Shown here: piece after piece, positions 50,163 through 63,891 of the stretch | Layout: every line of letters begins with the position of its first letter | Numbering within the stretch: position 1 is the first letter of the stretch | Assembly (NCBI GenBank): GCA_003991915.1 | Contig: RQTK01000308.1 | Coordinates: 310,224-374,223, forward strand | From: Elysia chlorotica | Taxonomy: Eukaryota; Mollusca; Gastropoda; Plakobranchidae | Direction of reading: 5' to 3' | Length of the DNA stretch: 64,000 bases | The notes under the pieces: generated by a model | The model's database searches: none | Told to the model about the DNA's origin: nothing | Seen by the model: the letters and a program-made list of their open reading frames with translations, nothing else | Made by a program: the position numbers and the translations under genes

Positions 50163-51100
50163 TTTCCTTAGGTACATTTTTTTTTATTTTCTTTGGTTAC
50201 CTACAACACCCTTTTTATTTTAATTCAGAATACAGACATGACATCGGCTTATAATCATTGGCCGATAAGAGATAGAGAGAGGGGGAAGAAAGAGAAAGAG
50301 AGAGAGAGAGTGTGTGTGTGAACTGGAAAAAAAAGATAAAAATCAATAAAGTTGGAACAAACCATTCACCGATATTCCAATAGCGTCACTTTTAAGCAGA
50401 TTACAATGTTATCCAACGCAGTCAATATAATAAGACTAATTTGTTCTCAAACCTGGACAACTGTTTTCGCAAAGTTGGTAAAATTCCTCTCTTCGCTCCA
50501 ACCGAAGCTTCCAGTGTTTTGTTAGACCTGTTGCTATGTTAACCACTGCTCCAATTTTCACTTTGTTTTTGTAACATTGTTTTTATTCCGGAAAATGTGG
50601 AGTAGCGTTATTCGTGGGCATTAGGGAATGCCAATTATTTCTTTATCCAAGTTTTTGGAGTAAATTTTGTTTGTCCTAATTGATAGATACCCATTTTTGT
50701 GAGGCACTAATATTGAGTAACAAATTAGTCGCATTATTTTAAAAAAAACGATTGTTGGTGTTGACAATAAGAAAACAGCTTTAATGTTTGAAAATAAATA
50801 TTTATTAATGTTCTTGTTTGTAAAGATAGAATAACGCAATTGTTTGCGGGCATAGAATTATGTTCATGTTTGTCTGTATGTATTTAATAAATAACTTCTG
50901 AAATATAAGAATAAGAGGTAGACAAAAATAATGCTCCGCAAAAGGCTGTTTTAAATATCTTTTATTCCCTCTTCTGCCATCTCTAATTGAGATAGTACCT
51001 ATTCATGGTCTCCAGTTTTATAGACATATATGACTCCTTTTGACGCACTAAAGCTCGATAAAGGTACCAGCCAATAACTTACTCATTCTTACTCTATGCC

Positions 51101-51101
<1 letters not shown>

Positions 51102-51168
<67 letters not shown>

Positions 51169-51325
51169 CTCTCTGTCTCTCTCTGTCTCTCTCTTTGCCT
51201 CTTTCTACCTCTCACTATCTCTCTCCCTCTTTCTCTTGCTCTCTCTATCTGGCTATCTCTACCTATCTATTTGTGTGTGGGTGTATGTGTGTGTGTCTCT
51301 CTCTCTTTCTCCCCTTCTCTCTCTC
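51102..51325 (+). repeat. (TC)n microsatellite, imperfect to the right
   Basis: Pure TC to about 51162, then interrupted TC and a short GTGT run near 51271-51296. Confidence 0.9.
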
Positions 51326-52007
51326 TAGATAGATATATAATATGAGCTATCTATGTTTCTCTTAATTTTCCCCCCTCAGGACATTTATGCGGACAAGGCA
51401 AATGAAAGTGCCGTAATAAAATATCATTAACGTTAAGTGTGTTATCTCTGCAAGCTGTAAACTAATCATCGCATGGGCGTACTCAATAGATCGGAACTGC
51501 GTGGTTCCGTAGTTCTAGATCTCGCTTTATAAATGGGAGGTGCGCATTTCGATTCTCAGCTGCTCCTCCAGGTTTGGTTTTCACTCACAAAGCCATCGTC
51601 TACGTTTAGGATTCTTCGGAAAACTTGGGCACTTAAAATCAAACAAAGTTTACTTCAGCCAGCGACGCAGCCGCAGCGCTCAAAATACTTAACCAAAGTA
51701 ATTAAGATTGGACTGATCAGTTGATAGTTTGAGGGTAATTAACGTACCATTTAAAGTTGATACTTGTCTTGATGTCTTTTCGGCTGCTTGCTGGGTTGAT
51801 TAAGTAATTGTTGTTTTTTTTCAATTGATTTACAGAGAGGTATACATTTACCTTACACGTCGATTGCTTCATGTATTCATGGATAAGTTGAAGTGTTTAA
51901 AGAACATTAGATAACTGCCTCATTCATTTTACAATTCTGAGTCTCATCTGACGATAAATGTTAAGGCGAAGTTCGGAAACCAGAGCGCAGAGAAAGATAG
52001 AAAAGGT

Positions 52008-52080
52008 AATGTCGGTAGCTCAGTCGGCTTGGCTCTGGACTCTGAAACAGGAGACAAGGGCTTTGATTACCAGCTAGGAC
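52008..52080 (+). repeat. tRNA-like SINE head
   Basis: Plus strand GTCGGTAGCTCAGTCGGCTT is a clear tRNA 5' half. The B-box position has decayed (gggctttgattacc). The next 70 bases show no recognisable body. Confidence 0.4.
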
Positions 52081-52599
52081 CATCGTAGTCTTAAGGCATT
52101 CTTCGAGAGACTCCTGGCACGTGAAATTAGTAAAAGATTACATTTGACTTACAATGATTCACACACTGAAGTGTGCCAGTTTCAATAAATCCATTATCAT
52201 TCGGTTGTAATTTTTAGTTATTAGTTGGTTAACATGGCTTTCTATATTATGTAACTGATATGAATTGTAATTATGGTTCCCTAACTTGATAACCGTTTTG
52301 TAAAGGGAGGTTGAACTTCTTCTAGATTCATTACGTTAGAACAAGTACATGCCAAAACACGTAAAAATAGACAGAAACAAATACTCATCCCAAGACTAAC
52401 ACACACACACTCACTATTCTACTTCCTATGTTTATTTGGTTTGTTCTTTTTCCTCCATTTTCTGCCCTGTTATTAGGACCACCTGCTGTCCGGATTTCTT
52501 CCGTCTCTTTAATCAAATCAAAAACACCCGCTGTCACCTATGGCTCTTATTTTTCCCCCAGGTTCTCCCGTATCTTTGTCTGTCTCCTTTTCCCTCATT

Positions 52600-52649
52600 C
52601 TGTCTGTCTGTCTGTCTTGTCTGTCTGTCTTTTTCTCTATCTCTCTCTT

Positions 52650-52694
<45 letters not shown>
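52600..52694 (+). repeat. (TGTC)n(TC)n compound microsatellite
   Basis: TGTC units, a short TTTC part, then pure TC. Confidence 0.95.
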
Positions 52695-52697
<3 letters not shown>

Positions 52698-54505
52698 CAA
52701 CGCTCACAGATTCTATGACCTCTTCTCTTGCGCCCTTGCTCTGAATCATCTTCCCCTGTTATTGAACCCTCTTTCCGTGATCAAACATGACTGTGGAATG
52801 ACTTATTTCTTGTTATATAACTGCTAAGGTTCTGTTTCAGATTGAAAAGCAACATTCCGATTATTTTTTTTTTGTTTCTAATGCAATGCTCGTTTCTATT
52901 TTCTCCCTCCCTCTTATGACAACATGTGAACAGCGAGAAAAGTGGATTTTTCAATGGCTTGATGAGAAGGTAGACACACCAGTAGAATTCTTCTATTCAT
53001 CTCTCTATCTTACTCTCATGCTCTTTCTATTTCTTTCCCTCCTCTTCTTTCGCTCTCTACATTTTTCTGCTTCTGTCACTCTCTTCATAATATTTCTCGC
53101 TTAGCCTTTTTCACTTATATCTTTCTTTTCTAGTCACTCTCTCAATCAGTATCTCACTCTAACCCATGTGTAGTTGTGTTTTCTTCTCTCTGTTGTTTCT
53201 ATCACATGTCTAGCCCTATTCAATGGTGGTGATGGTGTTGTTATTAGAACTTATTGTTCACTGAGGTCTGGGCCGTTGCTGTTAAAATCAATGTCGCTGT
53301 TGTTTTGTGTCACTGGTGTTGATGTAATAGCAGAAACGATTTTCCATGTTGTTGTTTAAGGGACTGTTGTAAGAGCAAGAAATCATGTTGTGTAAGTCAC
53401 TCTTGCACTAGCAACTCTAGTTGTTGCGGTTGTTTCATCGATCTCTCTAGTAGCATTTAATGTGTCCGTCGGAGGTGTTGTCGTGTTTGTGTCGAGGTAG
53501 CAGAGCACCTAACTCCCTCCTTTTCCCTGTTTATTTCTGGTTATGTCGTAGATGATCCTGAACGTACAACAGATCTTTTCTTGTTGTTAAATATCGAAGA
53601 TTTCTTTAACCCATGAAATTGTTCAACATTTTTCGGAAATATAGGCGAATTTGCTTATAAGGTGTGCATTTCTAAAATGGAGTTTTGTTATTTGATTTAA
53701 AGACATGAGCTCTCCGTGCACCACCTAGAAAAACTTTGAAAAACTTTTACATCGCTACTAATACGTAACATTTTACTTTTTGAGCGTTATATTTCCTTTT
53801 TTTTTACTTAAATTGTTGGATCGCTTAGCACACGTTGTGCCATTTTTTATCAGTTAAAAAAATAAACTTACAGCAGAGCTCATGGTTTTAAACTACAATA
53901 ACTACTAGTGAAATCACATTCTGTATATACTGTACATTTTTCACATTTATCATATTTAAAAAAATGTTATGATAATTTCTAGGACACTGTTGGTTGCACT
54001 TGAGATAGCTTAGAACCAAATCTTAATCTTGTAATTTCATTAATGAAATGCTATAGCACTGTTCATAATCCACAGCAAGGGGAATGCTGATACTGAGGGC
54101 GCCAATTAAATATAAGGATGTAACGCTATAACGTTATTTGCCATTTTATCCAATCAAATAATGTCACTTTGTAATAAGAAGATGCCTCATTTTTTAATTT
54201 AAAATTCTCTTTATCTGAACAGTCATAAATTACGAAAAATGATTCAAACTTGCTCATTATCTTGGGCGAGTCTTTAATAGTTAATATCCTCTCTTACCAT
54301 TGCTCTCGGATTCTCTTCTTCTTTCAATGATCTGCGTCTTAAACTCCTTTATTATATAAATATTGTCTTTTTGTTTTGAGATATATCTAGCTTAAGGCTA
54401 CTTCCTGTATTTTAATATTTCTTGTTATTTCAGCTCCTCCAATTAAATAAATATCTCCTCCCGACTGGACCCTCCTCTGTCTCTCTCTCTCAATCCAGCC
54501 ATCTA

Positions 54506-54508
<3 letters not shown>

Positions 54509-54601
<93 letters not shown>
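54509..54601 (+). repeat. (TC)n microsatellite
   Basis: About 46 uninterrupted TC units. Confidence 0.95.
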
Positions 54602-54604
<3 letters not shown>

Positions 54605-54654
54605 TTACCTCTTTCTTCACTCTTTCTTTCTTGTATTCACCGCCTTCACCTTTC

Positions 54655-54716
54655 TTTCTTTCACTGTACCAAGTTACACTATCTTTCTTTCACTGTACCA
54701 AGTTACACATTATTTT
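54655..54716 (+). repeat. 29 bp tandem duplication
   Basis: tcactgtaccaagttacac with its preceding ctttctt occurs twice in a row. Confidence 0.85.
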
Positions 54717-55625
54717 GGCACGTTTTCTCCTCTTATATAAGTCTACGGCTACCCTCATAATTTATCTCTTTCTTTCTCACCCACTATTTGTTTTAATCAA
54801 GTATGGCCTTTTTTTTAAATATGCATGTTTTTATGTTGACTTTTCTGGTTTTCATTTTTTTGTACGATTTAATGATTTTTATTTCACTTTCTTTGTTATT
54901 GCCTGTTTTAAAATGAATAAATCATCAATGCTCGATAATTCTATATTCACTATTGCTGAGATAAGATGATCTCATTTCTTTGCTGTATTTTTTCATTACC
55001 CACATGTTGAATCTCTATGTTTCTGATTGTCTTTTTGGGCCCTAAGGAAAGATGGAAAAATAGATTTTTGTATCCTTTTCTAGTTATAGCCATGGCCTCA
55101 GTTATTTCTTTAGCACTATAGATGTTAGGTTTATAAATATTTACAAATTATCGTAACATGTTACGCTATTTCATTGTTGTTGTCTTTTTTTCTTCGTTTG
55201 TTGTATTTTTGTTTTTGATCATATAGATTTAATTATCGAACAGAATGATTTAGATTCTTACCTATACTTTTCGCTACACAAAAAGCTAAAAAAGCTGGTC
55301 AAAATATAAGGGAAGCAACTCAATGTTTTTTTTAATTTGTATAGAATTTTTCTAATTACCTCCTTTGTATATGAATTTTATATTTCATTTTTTTTCTTCA
55401 TTCTTTTATTTTATTATTAATTTTTTTCTTTGAATTAAAACTGTATTGTCAAAGGATAAATATTGATATAAATATTATTGTTTTCTCCTTATGGACATTG
55501 CGAGGGAAATAGAGTCGTTTAAACTAGTTTTCAGAACAATCTAAAATTGCTTTGACTCATTACTTTTATTATATGGTTGAACATTTTCAAATGGAAAAAC
55601 AAGTTATGATAACGATGGCAGTGTT

Positions 55626-55665
<40 letters not shown>

Positions 55666-55680
55666 GGTTGTTGTTGTTTT
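55626..55680 (+). repeat. (GTT)n microsatellite
   Basis: About 18 GTT units with one GTG interruption. Confidence 0.95.
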
Positions 55681-57242
55681 TTTCTGTTTGTTTTTTGTCT
55701 GTTATAGATATCACTACAGCTCGGTAACTATATAACTATACACGTAGTATTTAGGTATTATGGTGTAGTTTCTGTTAACGTCAAAATACCCCTACACTTG
55801 ACCCTTGAAGTATCATCAGAAATAATGACATAATTGTCTACAGCTAATGGCTTTAAAGTGTTAGAGCTCTTGTCAGGCTTTTTACATAAGTGGCGTATTG
55901 ATTTAATCTCCTGGATACATGCGTGAATCATGACAGAGAAAGACGGAGAGGGGTAAATAGAATAGATAGAGAGAGAAAGATTAGAGGAAGTCATTAGAGT
56001 GAAAGTATACTGCTGTATATGGCATTAAACTGTTGACGAATGAGGTTCTCATTGTTGTTTTTATTGTTATGGAGCCATCGATGGTCGGTGAAAAAGAGAA
56101 TAAATTTTATTCTTGACAAAAGAAGGAGATATTCACTTGTTGCGCTGAGACTTATTCAGGTTAAGCAATCAAACTAAGTCACTCAGACATGCGACAGGTT
56201 GTAGATAAATTGAAGGTGCTTGTTAAGGCTGGTTGGACTCTGCTATAGACAATAGGCAATGTTAATTGGTACTTTATAGTGATCAGCGAAGAAACCAGTT
56301 TGTGTTTACAACCACTCACATGTTACAAGAGCATACTCAGATTAAAATAGGGACAGTACTAATTATCTGATAATTATATAATTTGTAAAAAGTGTTTTGT
56401 AGTAAACAACAGTTCTAGTGAGATTTTGAGTGTGGGAAGCACCTGGGGTGAAAATCAATAAATTTGTTACATTCAAAAACATTTTGTAGACTTTAATTCT
56501 TCAAGAATTTACTTATTTTATAAAATATTTTGCAGCCATGATTTCTAAAAAGTGACTTCAGTTATGTTATTTTTTTTTTTGAGGTGGCGGGGAAACTTCT
56601 TCATAGGTGTCAATGATACCATACCTTGCAGTGTGATAGTGTTCTGTATTTAGTTTATGTTAAATGTGTTCCTATTGTAGCAGGTATAATGTTGTTACCG
56701 TATAGCACCACATATGTGAACTTGGTATCTTTTCATAAAACGAATACGCCCAATAAATGTACTTCATGGATGTTACTAAGCATAATCCTCCTTTCTCTTT
56801 ATCTCCCTCCCTATCTCTCCCTCTTTCTCAATCTATCTCTCTCCCTCTTTCTCTATCTATCTCTCTCTCCCTATCTCTTTCTCACTTTCTACCTCCTTAT
56901 CTCCTTCTCCTCTTTAAACTTTATAATACGCAGTGTGATCATACTTTTACCACAAATCTTTTTTTTATTTTATTTAAATATTCATGGCTAAACGGTTTGA
57001 ATTGTATCATAAACTTAATTAATAAAGTATTCCAGATGTTTTCGATCTCTTAAAAAATAAATGAAATATAAACTTAACCTAAGATTGTCCCACCACTTTG
57101 AGCTAAAATCTTTTTGTCTCTTGATTTTTTTTCTCAACAAACTCATGTAACCTTATTGAGGGCTACTATCTTAAATGCAAACCACTCTGGGCCTGTCTCA
57201 CCCACCTGGTGTCACCCCTTTCCCATTTCCCTGCGTGCCCAG

Positions 57243-57375
57243 GTTCGAGCGTCCAGACAAGCGGATGGTCAGTGAGCATGTCCAGCCCAGTCCAGGCTCA
57301 CAGACGTCCCTGAACCAGCAGCTGGCCATGCGGGACTCGAGCCCGCTCAGCTACCAGGCCATGGGCGTGACCAGG
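57243..57375 (+). CDS. Putative internal coding exon, probably same gene as 23419-23543
   Basis: A 133-base exon is bounded by a strong acceptor (pyrimidine-rich ccctttcccatttccctg... ending in cccAG at 57241-57242) and a consensus donor GTGAGT starting at 57376. It starts on the third base of a codon (phase 2) and ends phase 0. The 44 encoded residues include FERPDKRMVSEHV, PSPGSQTSLNQQ and SSPLSYQAMGVTR: polar, rich in Ser, Gln and Pro, with no membrane segment and no recognised domain, so probably a disordered region. GC content is much higher than in the flanks. Joining it to the exon at 23419-23543 restores a Gly codon with no frameshift, giving an 86-residue N-terminal region. The next exon should begin in phase 0; I found none before the right edge. 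Exon status is fairly secure; membership of the same gene is inferred from strand and phase only. Confidence 0.65.
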
Positions 57376-57566
57376 GTGAGTACTCGTGCTGCTTTAGTCT
57401 GCTCACTCTTAATAATGTATAGAACGATTAAGTCACTGTGATGGGGGATGATAACAATGATGGGAAAGAGGAGCAGGAGTTGGAGAAAGAGGAGGAAAAG
57501 GGAGTGATGATGATGATGATTATAAAAAGAAGGGGGTGATGAGGAGGAAGAGATGGATGAAAGAGG

Positions 57567-57681
<115 letters not shown>

Positions 57682-58024
57682 CAATGGAGCTGATGATGTG
57701 GACGGTAATATGAGTCAATCAGCTTGTTGAAACCGAGATTCTCACGCTGTGTGTACAACCATCTGCTGGTAGACTCAATGTCAATCTCTTCTACTCGGAT
57801 TGGTAACAAGAAACGAGTGACAACTGGAAGATCTCCAGTGTGGAAGTAAAATATGTCAAGGTCGAATATATGTGTATTTTGTACATTGTAATGTCCATAT
57901 TACAACAAGTATACAAAATAGTCATGGAAACGCCTTTCTTCGATTTCACAAATAATTAATAATTTCTTATCTGATGCACAAATTCGTCATAGCTTTATTA
58001 ATTGATCCATCTTTTCCTCAAATA

Positions 58025-58025
<1 letters not shown>

Positions 58026-58057
<32 letters not shown>

Positions 58058-58082
58058 CAAAGAGAGAGAGACAAAGAGATAA
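58026..58082 (+). repeat. (GA)n microsatellite
   Basis: GA run with ACAAAG interruptions. Confidence 0.9.
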
Positions 58083-58898
58083 AGAGAAAATGACATGGAG
58101 AATGTGGGACAGAGAAATTGGTAGATAGTAGAAAAAAGAGGCCGGTAGATTGTAGGAAAGCGTGAAAATGAAAAGGTGGGAACCAGATATTGGTAGATAG
58201 TTCTGCGCGTGGCCTTCAGACAGTTCCGCCTACACCGGATATGACACGAACCATTATCCGGGAAGTGTAAAATGTCCTTGACCCTTTGGTATTTGTAGAG
58301 ATGTATCGTTTCTCCCAGCCAACGTAACTAGAGCTCGAACTTACTGATTGGTTATCGATCTTCATTTCTTTTGTTCCATGCTATCTCTGTTTCCCATTCA
58401 CTGTGTTGTCTTTGACTATGTATGCTCTTTGATGCAGTAGTCTATTTCGAGTTGTCATTATTCGATTGAGATTTCATCATTCTTTTTTCTGTATTTGTTT
58501 CCTGTGTGTTATGTTGCATTGGTCCTTTTATTAATGTATTTTACTTTTGTAAAGATCTTGAACTATATCTAGGGAAACGTTTAACTTTTACTTAGTTAAT
58601 TGAATAATTAGGGTCCTCCCGAAACCGACACCAACGAACTTTAATTTTCATTATTCCCATTTATATCACATTATATCAAAGAAATATTAATCTATTTGCC
58701 AAACTCTAGTAGGACTCTGTCGAAATGAACAAAATAAGATTTCGCCATCATCTTAATCAGGACATAACAAATATAGTTGCTTAAAATCATCGTGAGTTAA
58801 AATATGCAGTATAAGTTACAGACTTTTAGTTAACACTAAACGGTCCAAGCTGTTTTTTTATTCCGAGTACTAAATAATATCATTATCTTTGCGGGATA

Positions 58899-58908
58899 GA
58901 GAGAGGGG

Positions 58909-58951
<43 letters not shown>
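58899..58951 (+). repeat. (GA)n microsatellite
   Basis: GA run after a short GGGG element. Confidence 0.95.
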
Positions 58952-58953
<2 letters not shown>

Positions 58954-59499
58954 TGAAAAAAAGAAAAAGATAGGAGGAAGACCTTAAGAGAAAGTGAGTA
59001 TTTGAAGTGGTGGAGAAGAATCGGGCAGTATATAGATAAGCTTAGAACAAGCCGTAGTGTGCTGCAAGGTCAAAATGCTCACGAGATGCAATATGCCGAG
59101 ACCAGTACAAAAACAATAAAAGTCATCAGTATTTTTGTGTCAGTAGTGAATCATCAGATTAGTCGTTCAATGTTTCCTGACTCATGATCCTTTCACTAAC
59201 CTGGCGGTCACCGGATACTCTGCGCACATAGCTCAACAAGTCTTTCTGTTGGTTCGATAAGTTGGAGACAAAATTAATGTTAAATATTCATTTTTTCATT
59301 GAAATGTAATGTCAATATATAAGTGAGAACACAGAGGAAAAATGATATCATACTTTTGATCATTTGCTTTAAAAAATATGGTAATTTAGCTAATGTAATA
59401 TTTATGATATTCTGATGATAGACATAACGTTACCACTATGAAGCTGAAGATAGTGAAGGATATAAGACGAAACGATAATTATGTTGATTGCATATTTTA

Positions 59500-59610
59500 T
59501 CATTATTTTTGTTGTTGTTAGTAAAATCGTTATTATTATTATTCACCTCATTATTATTTATGTTATTGTTATTATTGTTGTTATTATCATTACTATTATT
59601 GTTTGTTCTT
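59500..59610 (+). repeat. Imperfect (TTA)n/(TTG)n tract
   Basis: Interspersed ATT, GTT and TTA units; the minus strand reads as Asn-rich. Confidence 0.85.
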
Positions 59611-60004
59611 TTTTTAAATGTAGGCTTCAACGATCCTCCTTTTTGCTCGTTAATTAATTGATATGTGCGTTTACTATTTAGGGAGTCCGCCTAGTCGGCA
59701 TACTTTTTTTTTCGTTAGTTTTAAAGATTGCGGTCGGTGTATTTGTGGGTTCTTTTTTGCCATGTTTTAATGAGGGTAACCCACTGATGAAAAATATTTT
59801 TGAAAATTATCTGGTTAGTTTCTGAGTCTTTCTGCGGATTTCTGTCTCTCTGTATTCATCTATGTGTTTTAATCAGTCTATGTTTATGTCTTCCTGTGTA
59901 TCCCTATGTATCTCTCACTGCTTTTTTCTGCTGATTTATCTCTATTTAAATCTTGTTCTATCCTTCTTTCTGTGTGTCTGTCTGTCTGGCTGGCTGACTG
60001 TCTA

Positions 60005-60006
<2 letters not shown>

Positions 60007-60101
<95 letters not shown>
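60007..60101 (+). repeat. (TGTC)n(TC)n compound microsatellite
   Basis: About eight TGTC units followed by about 33 TC units. It is the left arm of an inverted pair with 60418-60679. Confidence 0.95.
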
Positions 60102-60103
<2 letters not shown>

Positions 60104-60414
60104 ACCTTTCGTCATTTTCTTATTTTTTTTTCTATACGTTATCATAAAATTAATACATGTACATACCTATAACTCTTCTGACCTCTCTGCTTACTGATGT
60201 ACATATCTTTTCCTTTCTTTCAAATCGAACTTTTATATCTCGTGAGGGAAATGAAACGAGTTAATGAAGCTGGTAGGTTCAATCTACCAGTGTCTGCTGT
60301 GGTTAATGAAAGGGTCCCTTTAGCCTCACGGGCCGTCTGTGAAACTAGGGAAGCAGATTCTGAATTCTCGGTCAATCGATAAGCACGCAACACTAGAGAG
60401 GGGGGGGGAGAGAA

Positions 60415-60679
<265 letters not shown>

Positions 60680-60856
60680 GAGGATATGAAGAAAGGTGGG
60701 ACACAGAGGGAGACAGACAGACAGATGACAGAGGAAGAGAACTTGATAGATCGAGAGCGAGATAGAGATAGAGAGAGATACAGATAGAAAAAACCGACAC
60801 AAAAACAAACAGAAAGAAAAGGATGTGATAGATAAGAGAGACAGAGAAACAGAGTG

Positions 60857-60859
<3 letters not shown>

Positions 60860-60900
<41 letters not shown>
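60860..60900 (+). repeat. (GA)n microsatellite
   Basis: About 20 GA units, then purine-rich DNA to about 60950. Confidence 0.95.
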
Positions 60901-60903
<3 letters not shown>

Positions 60904-61214
60904 GAGTGGGAGATAGAGTGAGAGTGGGAGAGAGAAAGAAAGGGAGAGATAAAGAATAAGAGAATAAAGAAATTTGAAATCTCAGATCGATATCATAAAC
61001 GAATTATTATTTCTTTGAGGCTGCTGTATATTGTTTAATGCTTTAAAACTTTTCTACAACATTCCTTTACTTTATTGTGTTCAATGTTTGTACTCAAATC
61101 GTTTTAAGAACTGAACAGATTTCTAAGTGGCGGCTTTGGAAGTTGCTTTAAAGCAAAATCCATGGGTCAAACATTTTTGTCCACTTTAGCCCCCTTCTGC
61201 TTGAGTCGTTGCCA

Positions 61215-61358
61215 ATATACATGTAATGTTACCGACTGAAACAGGAGTCTAGGTCTCCTCGCACTGTCTCGTGTGTGACAGCACAGAAAAATGTAAGACG
61301 TTAGTCTAGAGGACCTTTCACGATATAGCCGTTACATGTTCAACAACCAAGCCTTTTA
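61215..61358 (+). mobile_element. SINE-like fragment (3' body)
   Basis: It contains gtctaggtctcctcgcactg, tctcgtgtgtgacagcac and agacgttagtct, matching the body of the copies at 8470 and 13845. The tRNA-like head is absent or decayed. Confidence 0.5.
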
Positions 61359-61459
61359 ATAAATACTAATCAGTGCGTTGACAAAGTGGCCAAAAAATTT
61401 AAAGTCCTAATCTTTATGTTTTGCTGTACTATTGGGAGGGAGAACAAATCTCTATGTCT

Positions 61460-61664
<205 letters not shown>

Positions 61665-61705
61665 GTACCTTTGAGTTTGATGTATTCTAGGTTCCTCTGA
61701 GGAAT

Positions 61706-61800
61706 CCTATACTTCACCCATGTACTGTCTGTGTGTTGCAGAACTAAAAAAAAAGCCCAACGTTAGTCTTTGGACTCGTCCACGAAGTAGGCTTTTTCCA
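61706..61800 (+). mobile_element. Degraded SINE-like body fragment
   Basis: tgtactgtctgtgtgttgcag followed by acgttagtctttggactcgtcc resembles a decayed version of the body seen at 61215, about 500 bases upstream. The similarity is weak. Confidence 0.3.
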
Positions 61801-63817
61801 GACGATTCGCATTATGAAACTAAATGATCAATATTCACATAACGAGTAATTTCTTTTTTAGAATAAACCGAAAGCTTTTGCATGTATCAGACGCTTACCG
61901 GTGTTCAATAATGTTTATGCACTTTCCACACACACAAAAATCTTATAAAACCTAATAATTATATGGTTAGAATTTTCTTTTCTCGCGGAACTTGTTTGGT
62001 TGAGAAATCGCCAATGATTTTTCTGCTTTTCAAATGGCTTTTTTTATTTCCAATAATGACGTGAAGTTTTTGGGCTGTGTGGAGAAATAAACATTGCACT
62101 GCGTGGTTGGTAATTGACTGCAAACACACGAAAATGTCTTAGAGTGTTTACTTGAACTCTGAGATCTCTCTGTAATCTATTCAATACATCGTCTGGGTGG
62201 TTGTGCTAAGAATCGAATAGGTCATTTTTTTTTCTTTATTTGCCCCATCGTACTCTGTCCATTCCATCATTGATTGTTAAACTTCATTTCATAAAAACTA
62301 TCAAAAACTATTATTTTGGACATATACAGTTCTGATTGTAGCCCTAGATATAGACATTGGATGGTACAAATAGATACATGTAGTGCTTATTTTTTTTTAT
62401 TTTTAGTTTTTGAAGCCAAAATGTTTCTAACTTTTGGTTTAATCTATGTTTATTTTCCTGTCCTTTTCTCTTTATCCCATTTTTTTTAAATTTCTACGTT
62501 TGAAACTAACCAGCCTGTATCTGTAAATATCTTTTTATAGCAGTATCTCCCCATCTTTTTCTATTTCCAGTTTACGTCCCTTAGTATCTCGTAAAATAAC
62601 AGAAACTACTATTCTCCCCTTTAGAGAATATTGGCACCTATTTTATCCTTACATCATGCGTTCTGTAGCACTTATTAAATCGATGCTCTCCTCTTGGGAG
62701 AGATAAAGCGAGTGATGCTACATCATTGCCGAGTAGGTTTTCCCGGTTCTCATCCTAAAGTTGCCAGGCGGGAGCCAAATCAACCGCCTCACGCTCAATT
62801 TCTGCCAGTTTGGATTAGTGTTGGCCACTTTTCAGGGCTGCGGCCAACCGTTGGTTAATTTGATATTTGGTTAACGTTTTTTGAGCCCCTGCTGATAAAT
62901 AAGTCTATGGCGTGTTCTTATTTTTCCATAATACTCCAATGCCAAGGTTATCTTCTACTAGTAAGAGTACAGCTCTTGGGGTGTTCATTTTTTTCGAAAG
63001 TAAGAGGGCTCTGATCCAATTTATTTCATTGATGTTTGTACCATTGCAACTCGAGGAACAAAACAAACAGCTCTGTACGTGTATCTGATTTGACCTCTTT
63101 GAAAACCACTGTTAAGCATTTTTCATATTGCTTTTCTTTTTTTTAATATTTAAAATCAGCAAATTTGGTTCTTGTCTCTTTTTCATTTTCCAGGATGAGA
63201 CTCAAACTTAGGATTTCCTGCATATGAGTCAAGGGTACTACGAAAATATATCTATATTTCTGGTGCACCGACACAGTGTCGGACTTATGGCGAGATAATA
63301 ATGATAATAGTAATATAAAGATTTGTTTTAATTTTCTAAGGGTTTATTTTGTTTAATTTATTTTGCTTGTTTTTTTTTTCTTAATTATTTTTTATGTTCT
63401 TTCTTAATATTTTTTTCAAAGCATAACACATCATTATATTAAAGCCCGCCTATCTTGGGCAATGCTACTTGGTATATTTTGTTCAAACAACGTTATACTT
63501 ATTATTGCTGTCGGTTTGACTTCTCTACAGTTCTTTCTCAAAGGCAGAGAGGTGCAGCCATATTAGAATAAACGTTAATTGGAAAAGAAAAAATAGTCTT
63601 TTTTTAACGCGAGGCTACACCCTGTGTATTTGTGTACATGTGACGGCATCTATCACTTTTCTCCCAGGAGCTTGGCTTTCATACTAATATTAACTGTAGA
63701 AGTTAAATTTGGCAGCCTTTAAAACATATTTACCCAGTCCAGTCCGATTGCAATCGTAAACTTACATCTCACCTCAAAAGTACTATAGACTGCCTTCGTC
63801 AATCTCTGTCACTGTCT

Positions 63818-63841
63818 GTCTGTCTCTCCCCCTCTCTCTCT

Positions 63842-63891
<50 letters not shown>

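Larger units (their letters stand above)
23544..57242 (+). other. Putative large first intron (33.7 kb)
   Basis: If the two exons belong together, this is the intron between GTGAGC at 23544 and AG at 57241-57242. I see no other convincing exon with splice signals inside it on the plus strand. It contains a degenerate 37 bp array, tRNA-derived SINE heads mainly on the minus strand, many pyrimidine tracts and several GC-richer islands. Stretches not listed separately are AT-rich DNA in which I see nothing specific. A second gene hidden inside, or two different genes at its ends, is possible. Confidence 0.4.

Noticed and set aside
52008..52080. Functional tRNA gene at this or other tRNA-like heads
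   Set aside because: A-box regions are good but B-boxes and the acceptor stem do not form a complete cloverleaf; better explained as SINE heads.
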